Source of the DNA: Beroe ovata
Lineage: Eukaryota > Ctenophora > Nuda > Beroida > Beroidae
Reading direction: 5' to 3'
Assembly: GCA_946803715.1 (NCBI GenBank)
Contig: CAMPET010000067.1
Span: forward strand, 45,755-69,682
Length of the DNA: 23,928 bases
Shown: in pieces, positions 9,601 through 17,614 of the stretch
How the letters are laid out: every line of letters begins with the position of its first letter
How positions within the stretch are numbered: the first letter of the stretch is position 1
Translations under genes and position numbers: made by a program
The notes under the pieces: generated by a model
Seen by the model: only the letters and a program-made list of their open reading frames with translations
Told to the model about the DNA's origin: nothing
The model's database searches: none

Positions 9601-11324
9601 AGCAACTCTCATGAGTCTCACTTCCTGACAGTTGATCAATTTCTGTGTCCAGGTCATCATCCGACTCCGATAATAGATTTGCAAACTCGTCGTTTCGGCT
9701 TTGGACGTTATCAGCATTTACTAAATCTTTTAGCCTTATCCTCCTAACCGAATAGTTCATCTCTGATCGATTTGCAGTTACGTCTCGTTGGATTGCGCAG
9801 GATACATTCTCAGTAACGAATGTCTCTAATTTGATTAGATTACTGAAGTACATTCTGGATGAGAAGGTGCTTGTCTCATCTATTTCCTCCCGTGGAAATA
9901 TTTGTCGAGGCGGCCTATGACATCCTTGAGCATGTCCGGGAAGGGTTATGTCGACACCTTTGAAATGTGACGCCTCCACTTTGCAGCTTCCATAAAGACG
10001 AGAAGCAGTAAAGTCGCAGGATCTGATTCGCAAGCTGTTTCGAACTGACTGATCTCTCACCGAAAGACTCCTCTGAATATCACGTATTTGATTTTTCTGG
10101 TATGCTGTTCCAGCCCTTCCTCTTCGCTTCGTTTTTGTTCCCCTTTCCCATCTCTTATACTTTTCGGAAACATGGCAATTCACTATTATTTTATCTAATT
10201 TCGGGTCAGACATCAAATTCAAGCTTCTTCCTAATCGGATGACATTGTTTCCATTTAAAATTCGATTTTTCTCATTCTTGCCCCTCTTGATACACTTCAC
10301 AAGGAAGTCGTTAACGCAACTGTTTCTCCTCGCCAAAAAGAGGACAGCTGTTCCCTGAGAGCAGTAATGCTGAGCGAGACTGACCCCTGTGTATGTTTTG
10401 CCGCAACCCGGTGGACCATACACTATCTCCAGCTTGCTCTGGCCAATCTCAGTGAACATTTCACTTGGTCCCGACACATCGATTTGTCTTTTCTTGCGAG
10501 TCGGTTTCATGGCATTATTCCGTAGATTGTGCAACATTGGAAACGACCCCTCCTTAGCATTGAGATACTTCTTGAATATGATCAGGTTACGCTCATTTGA
10601 CTTGGCTATGTACAGATTGCAGACAGCTTGACGACAAACAGCCTCAAACAAATCACCCAGCGATCTCGTTGCGTCTGCAAGGACGAACAATTATTGTGAC
10701 TGTTGTACAAGATGATACCTTCTGCTGAGTTGTGCAATGAAGTGATGCTGATCAGGACTAAAGCTAGAGCTGATAAAACTATGAAAACTGTTGATAGATC
10801 AGAGGATCATCAGTTATCACTCTCACAAAGAACTTAGGTACTGGACTTAGTTACCAACAAACATTCTGATAAGTGGTAATACAGTGTTAATTAGCGACAT
10901 TGTAAAATAATAACACGTCTTGCTATTCACCTCGTAGCTGATATATCCGGTGAGATAAGATTTGTTACCACACACTTAATCATGATGTAACTATATATGT
11001 TATCATTGATAACAGCGTCGATTGTTGAACAAATGATTGATGATTTCGTACCTGGAAATGGATGTAGCTCATCAATGTACATGAGGGTGATGGTACTCTC
11101 TGTTATTCCCTTCACTATCCCCCAAACCAATCGTGTCTTCTTCTTACAATCGTCCTCTTTAAGTGAAGGAAGATGAAAGAATTATATGAAAGCAATAGCC
11201 GAAAGCTCACCGATTCAAACCACCGTTTACATTCCAACCCACCGTCATATATAGTCAGGTAAATGCATGCGAGGTTGTTAGCATAGCTAGGGTTGATTAC
11301 TGTGGGACAGCTATCAGTGTCCAT
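6689..11324 (-). CDS. ZNFX1/UPF1-like superfamily 1 RNA helicase, 11 exons
   Basis: Exons on the minus strand: 11324-11211, 11154-11052, 10674-9358, 9178-9036, 8908-8809, 8507-8365, 8248-8133, 7977-7857, 7638-7491, 7293-7192, 6885-6689. All phases agree and the sum is 2604 nt, 867 residues plus stop. Motifs in order: I GPPGCGKT (159-166), Ia around ARRNSCVNDFL, II DEAG (568-571), III GDYNQ (593-597), IV QQHRM (628-632), then ITVLTGYQKQ, V DGYQGQE (754-760) and VI GRRVSSLSRA (ends 795). The Ia-to-II gap is long, as in ZNFX1, and residues after motif VI (WQPIVKRLL, then ECPRHP) resemble the ZNFX1 hinge. ZNFX1 is an interferon-linked dsRNA sensor in mammals and an Argonaute-pathway helicase in worms. 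Here the protein stops without NF-X1 zinc fingers. The first two exons and the start are the least certain; more exons may lie upstream. Confidence 0.85.
7299..7375 (-). repeat. 77-base intronic hairpin abutting the splice acceptor of the motif VI exon
   Basis: The 22 bases at 7299-7320 (starting GGTGAAATTCATGTC) pair perfectly with 7354-7375, and the inner part (ATAT-rich, with CATGATGATGAT) can pair partly. On the transcript, the hairpin's 3' end is about three bases before the acceptor AG at 7295-7294. It therefore covers where the pyrimidine tract and branch point should be. It could be a MITE relic or a tailed-mirtron precursor. Confidence 0.75.
8068..8107. repeat. 40-bp perfect palindrome in helicase intron
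   Basis: The arm ATCCCACGGAGCAGATACAT is followed immediately by its exact reverse complement, with no spacer. It lies about 25 bases inside the donor of the intron 8132-7978, between the exons for WWDTSSSKY and the SHNDEEA segment. Confidence 0.9.
8531..8717. repeat. Dispersed ~185-bp repeat, copy 1
   Basis: Runs from AACAATGGGAACATAGAGG to ATCCCTGGCAAGAA in the helicase intron between motifs II and III. A second copy at about 15655-15836 shares long identical blocks, such as CTACTATAGTTTTGCAGAGA and GAATCCTGTTGAGGTGTTAA. Its right half contains sub-repeats of CTACCCTTG(T/C)(A/T)GG, and the flanking 8735-8780 carries the inverted form (GGTAGGGTAAAATCCTAC). Confidence 0.8.
9358..10674 (-). 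CDS. Large helicase exon: Walker A, motif Ia and long insert
   Basis: A single 1317-base exon, from acceptor GTCCTTGCAG to donor G|GTGAGA, encoding 438 residues of the ZNFX1-like helicase. The first ~90 residues are a basic N-terminal stretch and a Q-motif-like segment leading into GPPGCGKT. After motif Ia and IRLGRSLNL comes an insert of roughly 270 residues with a lysine/arginine-rich patch (TKTKRRGRAG) and an acidic serine-rich patch (ESDDDLDTE). That insert is probably flexible and resembles nothing recognised. The GTG and TTG codons at its upstream edge are intronic, not starts. Confidence 0.85.
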
Positions 11325-11450
11325 GACTCTTGAATGCACGAAAAACCGATAAGTCGGTCCCCAGAGCCTGAATAAGTGTAAATTTTCTAAACATATCTGT
11401 ACACGACATTCTCGTGCATCTGAGTACGAGGTATATAGAAGTATAAAGAA

Positions 11451-11716
11451 TTTTTTCCAAAACCAAATAAGATTTGGGTGTTGTTGTCCGCAGCATCTGT
11501 GCGTTCTTCATTCTAAAGTTCATGATATGAGAAAGAACGCGGCATTTACGACAGACTGCCGCCTCATCACGTGTAGAAACACTGAAGCTTTTTCTAGTGA
11601 TATGGCGGCTGTCTGTCGTAAATGCCGCGTTCTTTCTCATATCATGAACTTTAGAATGAAGAACGCACAGATGCTGCGGACAACAACACCCAAATCTTAT
11701 TTGGTTTTGGAAAAAA
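11451..11716. repeat. Long inverted repeat: 113-bp arms, 40-base spacer
   Basis: Arm 11451-11563 pairs with 11604-11716 with only about one visible mismatch. The 40-base spacer can extend the stem (ATCAC with GTGAT, TAGAAA with TTTCTA), leaving a loop of about 11 bases. The left spacer half has an extra GTG that creates a CACGTG. Both arms contain the same open frames (ATGAGAAAGAACGCGGCA), which are artefacts of symmetry. No target-site duplication is evident. It lies about 127 bases upstream of the likely helicase start and would give long dsRNA if transcribed. Confidence 0.9.
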
Positions 11717-11779
11717 TATCACTAGTTTTTCCTTGATAGTAAGTTCTAGTCATTTTGAGGGAAAATGCTCATTGGTCAG

Positions 11780-12200
11780 TTATTCAATTAGCTAATTGGG
11801 TCCGAAAGTAAAGTTTGATGACTAAGTAATAATCTCAACCAACAATCTATCAAATCCCGTTGGAAAAAAATGTCTATCTATTTCGGATATTGAGATACTA
11901 ACACTAATTAGGTTAATTAGGTTGTAAGCGTATAAGATTTTCGAGAGCATTGAAGCATCAATAGGCCAGCGAAGTAGTCAGTTATCAAAACCGGTCGGAA
12001 AAACTTCTTGATTTATTTCAAATTACAAGATATTTGTCCTAATTAGGTTAATTAGGTAATTGGATTTGTTGTAAATTTAAGCCAGCATCATCAAGTAGTG
12101 CTACAAAGAAACCGGGCATCATAACCCGTCGGAAAAACTCCTCTTTCTATTTCAAATTACAAGATATACGCCCTAATTAGGTTAATTAGGCCATTAACTA
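11780..12200. repeat. ~135-bp tandem repeat, three clear copies
   Basis: CTAATTAGGTTAATTAGG recurs at 11904, 12039 and 12173 (135 and 134 bases apart), each preceded by CCCGTCGGAAAAA-like and TTTC-AAATTACAAGATAT-like blocks. A degenerate fourth copy (CAATTAGCTAATTGGG) lies near 11785. Confidence 0.75.
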
Positions 12201-13113
12201 ATAAATTTTTCGACACCATTTGTTGCATTTTCGATCTGTTTGCGTGCTTTGACCGGGTACTGAAAGAAAAACGCCATATAATCTTTAAAATCGCAGTAAT
12301 CAGGATAGCAAAATAGCTATACTTTACACGGTGATCTGTGACACTGATGACGTCATAATTAGGTCTCCGAATTGAGAATTTTCATGAGAGTCAGAATCAG
12401 GAAACTAGACACCATGATCTAGCATATATCAAAAGGCGGACTCCTGAATCTATCCCGTTCTTTCACATTAAGGAAAATAAATTTGCCTATTTTTTCCGGA
12501 ATTTTCTAGAAAAAGTACTTCAATTAACCTCAATTAACGTAGTGACGCTAATGAGTTAGATCAATTTTGACCACATGGTTAGAAAGTGCATTAAATTTGC
12601 TTTCGGGCGTAAGAGAGACATTTTTCGCTATCTCGTAAGCATCATCTCGTAAAACGCATTTTAAAATGGCCTATTTTCCACAGTCGCGAATTTGAAATTG
12701 ACCAACTTGTGACGTCATTATGACGTAATCGGAGTGCAAGAGAACACTTTAAAAGGGTAGTTTTGAAAAGCCCTATCCCTCTCCTTTATAATGCTGTATC
12801 GGTAGTCAATGTATTTTGCTCAGTTCAAAAGTTATGGCCGTTTGAAGAGGGGTCACTTTTGATAAAAAAGTGTCCTCTCTCTGTATATATCTATCTATAT
12901 ATATAATCGTAACCCTTTTTAACAAGAACACCCTTGATTTTGCCGATTTCAAGTTGCTATAACTTCGTCATTTTTAATCCGATTGACTTGAAATTTTGGT
13001 TGCTGCCTCTCCATGGCCCAAATAGACGGAAAACAAAGTTTCATAACAATCAGATATATAGAAGCGCTGTTATTGATAGTCGAAATTCGGCGAATCCGTA
13101 AAAACATATAGTA
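12201..13113. other. Repeat-like AT-rich intergenic DNA
   Basis: No gene seen. It contains CRE-like palindromes (TGACGTCA at about 12347, TGACGTCAT at about 12711) and a TATATATCTATCTATATATA simple repeat at about 12883-12904. The minus-strand frame at 12949-13248 reads through the palindrome that follows and is not credible. Confidence 0.5.
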
Positions 13114-13281
13114 GGGTCTGGCAAGCGCCGCAGCTTTTCGCGCGTTACATAAACGCACAAAGCTCACCAAGTCGGCCCTTCGGGCCGCCTCGGTGAGCGA
13201 GCTCGCAAAAAGGGCCCTTCGGGCCCTTTTTGCTCGCAGGGTCAACATTTCCTACAGATGCCGCGGGGGGCTTGCCAGCCC
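13114..13281. repeat. Compound palindrome module 1
   Basis: An outer stem (CTGGCAAGC at about 13118-13126 with GCTTGCCAG at 13270-13278) encloses three smaller hairpins: 13142-13156 (GCGTT stem), 13162-13198 (GCTCACC with GGTGAGC, apex CCCTTCGGG) and 13205-13233 (perfect 13-bp arms GCAAAAAGGGCCC, apex TTC). Modules 2 and 3 have the same design. Confidence 0.75.
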
Positions 13282-13680
13282 CCTGATTGTATAAGAAGGC
13301 TATAAAATGCCGCTGAAGAGGGGTGAATAAATTTCATAAAGTTCGCCGGGATATAGTGATTTTTTTAAAACACGCTGAGTATCATTTTACAGATCTCGTA
13401 ATGCACGCTAAAAATTAGAAGGGCTCCTCATAATGCACAGCAGTGAGCAGTTGCCGTATTTTACAGAGTTTTTAATGTGAAGGTGAACTTTTACAACTTT
13501 TATCCGAATAATGCTGCCGAAAATTACACTATCACCCGTCATGGACAGGAATTATCGTTGTGTATGGTAATCAATAATTGAACATTGATGATGATTATCC
13601 ATCCATATCGTCTAAATAAACAAGGTTTTAGAGTGATTATTCATCTGTATACTATACGGAAAAACAAGAAAATTAGTGTA

Positions 13681-13743
13681 GTAATACCACGAGTACTAGA
13701 AACGAGTGCCGAAGGCACGAGTTTCTAGTACGAGTGTTATTAC
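13681..13743. repeat. 63-base hairpin
   Basis: Two 30-base arms around a GAA apex (ACTAGAAACGAGTGCC, then GGCAC...TTTCTAGT), with about five mismatches. Mismatched CGAG blocks sit in the same orientation on both arms, like internal bubbles. It is simpler than the compound modules but related in style. Confidence 0.8.
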
Positions 13744-14968
13744 GAGCTAATTTCACGGCACATTCACCCATAGAACAGTTGTAGTCAAAGAATTTTCCGA
13801 AAAGGTCAATTTTTAAGGAACTTCATACCACGTGACTTTTAATAACGCTTTTCGACCAATAAGAAGGCTGTGTGCCAGGTCAGTCCGTTAACACGAGGGG
13901 TGCCACCTGTATCTCTCGGGTTCACTGTGCTCCAATGAGAGCCCTGCAGTGTGGTGACCACGTGATGAAGTCCCGCTGTCACGGGACATTTATTTAAGAT
14001 TAGGCCTGAAATTGATATTTCACTGGTGATACTCAGTAGTCATCGGTGACTATTTTCGAGTAATATGCTCTGTGCGCGATTACTTGGTAATAGGCCACGC
14101 TCCAAAATGTTAACCTATGATAATTTACCGTGACTATTTTTCGGTAATAGCACGGCTCCACCAAGACTAGAGGGGAGAGGAAGATCACATTTATATCATA
14201 GAGGATAAGCGACAAGCCGCAAGCGTGTCATGATTCAATTCTATCTATACTCTATAGTAAGTTGTCCTAGCACGCGTTCCCTGTTGTTGCTATTGCGAGC
14301 GTCACAAACTTTCTCACCTGCAGCTCATCAAGCATGTTATAGTGTCAATTAAGTGATTAGGTGAAGTTCATATTATGTTTTTAATTTGACTTCATAAGTT
14401 GAAAAAACTATCAGTACATCTAATTATTGAATTTTTGAGTCTGATCTTTGCTTTTGAATTAAATCTGTATCTTCATTCCCTTTGCTCCACACATCAAGTT
14501 GGGCCGCAAATTAGATTTCGTCTGACGCTGAGCTCGACATAAAAATGCCTTCCGCCTCCCGGAGTAGTCGTCCACAAATCCAATTACATATGTACCCTTA
14601 TCCCGATATCTCATTTTCATACATCACATGATCAAATTCAGACCACGTTGCATCAAGTCACGTGAAATATTGAATCACGTGATCGATTGCACGCGATAGC
14701 CACATGATCAAGGATTGTAGAGACTTGTAGGTGCCGTGGAATTAGATCGAAACAATACCGCGCTGAAGCCAACGTGTCGGCGACACCAAAAATAGAAGAT
14801 ACGATCTCTTGCGGTCGATAGCGCACTCCAACATTAGTAGGCAGCTAAATGTTGTTGCTTTGGTTTCACAATACCGCCTTTCCTATACACGTGCGTGCGG
14901 TTGGGGCTGTCCCAATCGGTGCCGCATTACTACTGGCACAAAAAGTTCCCCAAATTAATTTTATTAAC
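13744..14968. other. Intergenic, scattered E-boxes, no gene
   Basis: No coding sequence supported. CACGTG occurs at 13829, 13959, 14659, 14676 and 14888. A small palindrome (CCGTGACTATTTTTCGGTAA) lies near 14129-14156. Confidence 0.45.
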
Positions 14969-15010
14969 GGTCAAGCATGGGAATGCTATGGTCAAGCATG
15001 GGAATGCTAT
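14969..15010. repeat. 21-bp tandem duplication
   Basis: GGTCAAGCATGGGAATGCTAT (one base over the quoted limit if counted with its final T) occurs twice back to back at 14969-14989 and 14990-15010. Confidence 0.9.
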
Positions 15011-15089
15011 AGTTCTGTATAATGGGATGAAGCTAACCGAAACTGGTAACAAGCAATCAACGTATCATTCGTGGACGTTGTAAAATATT

Positions 15090-15225
15090 CTTTATTAATT
15101 CGGCTTCGGAGTGGATGGCTCGTTAAATCCTCGACCTTCGGTCTCGGATTCAACTCCAATTATCAGCTCGGGCTTCGCCCTCGACTGATAATTCTGCCAT
15201 CCACTCCTCAACCTCATGAATAAAG
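15090..15225. repeat. Compound palindrome module 2
   Basis: An outer stem (CTTTATT 15090-15096 with AATAAAG 15219-15225, then GAGTGGATGGC 15109-15119 with GCCATCCACTC 15196-15206) encloses two hairpins. One, about 15124-15151, has apex GACCTTCGGTC. The other, 15159-15192, has ATTATCAG/CTGATAAT arms and apex GGGCTTCGCCC. Confidence 0.8.
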
Positions 15226-15476
15226 ACTATAATTATGAAAAAATATCGACATCGATGATCCACGACAAAATACGATGACGTGAAAAATTTTTGGAGGGCA
15301 AATATTGGATAATGACGTCAATGCATTCATTTCCTGTTATCACTGTTGATCACACTGCCCGTTATTGACTAAAAAAGGCGATTACCATTTTCGCACCATT
15401 CGTCAACACAGTCGTTCAGAATTATCGATTCTGCCAATTTTCACATTGGAACATTTCTCGGATTCTTTATAACCTC

Positions 15477-15645
15477 TAAAACCTCAGACTCATACTTTAT
15501 GAAAAAAATAAAACACTCCCTTCGGTCGTGTTTTATTTGTGATTGAATCACTCGCTTTCAGCTCGTGATTCAATCAGAATATAATGCACTCAGACCTGCG
15601 GTCTTCGTGCATTATATTGCATAAAGTATTCGTCTTCCGGTTTTA
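15477..15645. repeat. Compound palindrome module 3
   Basis: An outer stem (TAAAACC...ATACTTTATG, 15477-15501, with CATAAAGTAT...GGTTTTA, 15620-15645) encloses three consecutive hairpins: 15506-15538 (AAATAAAACAC arms), 15540-15576 (TGATTGAATCAC arms) and 15578-15618 (AATATAATGCAC arms). The last hairpin and the right outer arm are duplicated at 15834-15909. Confidence 0.85.
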
Positions 15646-15652
15646 AAGCTTA
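15577..15652. repeat. 76-bp direct repeat, left copy
   Basis: Identical to 15834-15909 except one base (TTGCAT against TTTCAT). It contains the third hairpin of module 3 plus the right outer arm. The two copies immediately flank dispersed repeat copy 2. Confidence 0.9.
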
Positions 15653-15654
15653 TG

Positions 15655-15836
15655 TAAACAATGGTAACATAGAGGACAGGTGGCCTAGAAACTCAGTATG
15701 TTGTTGTCTTGCTACTATAGTTTTGCAGAGACGAAACCGTCTACAGAATCCTGTTGAGGTGTTAATGTTGGGTTACTCCCTACCCTTGTAGGATTTCACC
15801 CTACTCTTGCTGGCGGGATTTTATCCCTGGCAAGAA
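15655..15836. repeat. Dispersed ~180-bp repeat, copy 2
   Basis: Same family as 8531-8717, with scattered substitutions and a shorter segment after ACAGGTGGCC. It sits exactly between the two 76-bp direct repeats, as if inserted there. Confidence 0.8.
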
Positions 15837-15909
15837 TATAATGCACTCAGACCTGCGGTCTTCGTGCATTATATTTCATAAAGTATTCGTCTTCCGGTTT
15901 TAAAGCTTA
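15834..15909. repeat. 76-bp direct repeat, right copy
   Basis: The second copy of 15577-15652. Here the hairpin stands alone, without the two preceding hairpins of module 3. That implies the 76-bp unit was copied out of the module rather than the module being copied whole. Confidence 0.9.
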
Positions 15910-15933
15910 TAGAAAGTGTTCTGAGACATTTTC

Positions 15934-16647
15934 TTACATTATCTGGTAGCCGATAAACTTGATCTCGAGCCAATACCTCCTCTCATGATCACTCCACTCA
16001 CCATACGCCCCACCCATGAACCCCCGAAGATGCATTACACTGTCGTAGTAGAGGTCATACTTGAGAGTGATGTACTGCTTTGCGATATAATCTGATACAA
16101 ACGATGCTGGGGTGAATTTGAGGGAGCGGAGCTTTTTAGCCAGGCTGTGTATATAGTCGATCAGGCTATCCACGTCTTTTGTCTCGGAGAGAATAAGTGT
16201 GGGAAGTGTCAGGGATCTTTCTTTCAGGATCTGCTCTCCCAATCGCAGGGGTGATTTGTTTTGGCTCCGTGATTCTGTCTTTGTCATAGCAACGAGCAAA
16301 TAAAACGCTTTCACCTTCAACTTGATCAATGAATCACTTGTAACCAGAACGAAGAGGAAAGAAACGTGTGAATAAGAGATACTCTGGCAGTTAAATCCAG
16401 GTGTTATATTCGTCGTGTCCGGCGCGTGCAGACAGCCATCATGACAACTCATGAGCTTTGTAAAGAGCATGAGATTACATATAGAATTAGAAGTAGATGG
16501 CCTATTCACGATGAAAGTTATCGTAGAAGAAAGTGCTTCTGAGTTCTGGCTTCTTGGATAGTTAGGTATTGGGACTGTGAAGGAAGTTTGTATACAGATC
16601 TTATCTCGAATACAGGCAGCACAAGTGTAGTTTTCAAACCATTGGAT
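15934..16647 (-). CDS. Unrecognised protein, probable 3'-terminal exon
   Basis: An open frame of 237 codons runs on the minus strand from just after a TAA at 16648-16650 to TAA at 15934; that length is unlikely by chance in this AT-rich DNA. No convincing start was found. A good acceptor (CTTCCTTCACAG, near 16567) could begin the exon, or translation could start at an internal Met. Early residues include a Cys pair (CAACIRDKIC), then CHDGC. The C-terminal ~100 residues look globular (KDVDSLIDYIHSLAKKL, then WLEIKFIGYQIM at the end). No family is recognised. A hydrophobic patch (VSFLFVLV) could be a core strand or weak membrane segment. The 3' end lies 24 bases from the 76-bp direct repeat. 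It could be a decayed gene. Confidence 0.45.
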   Translation of the reverse strand: MQWFENYTCAACIRDKICIQTSFTVPIPNYPRSQNSEALSSTITFIVNRPSTSNSICNLMLFTKLMSCHDGCLHAPDTTNITPGFNCQSISYSHVSFLFVLVTSDSLIKLKVKAFYLLVAMTKTESRSQNKSPLRLGEQILKERSLTLPTLILSETKDVDSLIDYIHSLAKKLRSLKFTPASFVSDYIAKQYITLKYDLYYDSVMHLRGFMGGAYGEWSDHERRYWLEIKFIGYQIM

Positions 16648-16659
16648 TTACTCAAGTCT

Positions 16660-17614
16660 TGCTGCTGTAATCTTTTCCAGTGATTTGAGCTACATGGTTT
16701 TACATGTGTGCATAATTTCAGTTCTATCATGCAATACAGTACAATATCTCATGTTTCATGATCCATCGGTAATATGTCATGCTTTTCGTTCCATGTGAAC
16801 TGTAACTGTAAGTTTAAACTTGGTAAAGGTAAAGCTTTTTTAACTGAATTCCCCCCAATAACTACGGTAAAGCAGGCCTGTTTGAAACATGCAAAACTTA
16901 TTCAAGTTACCTATTACTTACTACAGTGATATTACTTACTACAGCGTAATATGTTCCATTGTTCCATTATGATCAATTCAAAACAGGTCGTTTAACTAGG
17001 TACTGGTTCGTGTAATGAACATAACAAAACATAACAATTTTCTGTTTAACAACGAAACAAATTGCCCTTTTGTCCAGATAACCGATTTCAATCCCCTGTA
17101 ATGCGGTGAAAATCAAATAGATAATTAAAATTGAGGTTTATTGCAATTAAAAACTATAATTAGAGTAAAAGCTCCTCTGAGAGCTCCTTCAAAACGGAGT
17201 CTTTAATTATAGTTTTAATTGCTTTCACTTTCTCTTTCAAGTTTCAGTAAAAGTTTAAATCACATCACGTGATATGTTGGTTTTAATTCGATGTGAAAAG
17301 GGTCGTATCAACGTGCACTGGAATAAGTTCCCACTCAGATTTTTGGTACTTATTCTTGTTCATGTTACTATTTTCTTGCATTTACCTTAAATTATTTTAA
17401 CTCAATTTGTGTCGCCCGGAGCATTATTTGAGACAGCAATATGAATTCGATTCATCAACTCCGTATAATTTTTCATTGCAGTCTAGAAAATCTTAACCAA
17501 ACAGTATAATTTTTGAAAGAAACATCTAGCGCTGTAGATCCTAGTATCTCATCCCGTGTCATTCACGAACGACATTAAACAACAACAGCAATATTCATAG
17601 GAAGGTGAAGCAAC
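16660..17614. other. Intergenic upstream of the LU-like gene
   Basis: No coding exon recognised apart from the hairpin at 17143-17222. One CACGTG at 17266. The 5' end of the LU-like gene presumably lies close to 17560-17614, but no clear TATA box was found. Confidence 0.4.
17143..17222. repeat. 80-base hairpin with inner stem
   Basis: Arms GCAATTAAAACTATAATTA-like (17143-17162 and 17204-17222, one extra A in the left arm) enclose an inner GCTCCTCTGAGAGC hairpin and a CTCC/GGAG pairing. The nested layout resembles the compound modules at 13-15.6 kb. Confidence 0.8.

Noticed and set aside
11314-11736. Overlapping frames on both strands beginning MRKNAAFTTD
   Set aside because: The same peptide start on both strands is a symmetry effect of the long inverted repeat.
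12949-13248. Minus-strand frame rich in Arg and Ala
   Set aside because: Composition comes from reading through GC-rich palindrome module 1.
15090-15645. tRNA or other structured RNA gene
   Set aside because: The multi-hairpin fold resembles a cloverleaf in outline, but no tRNA promoter boxes, anticodon arm or CCA-type acceptor was seen.
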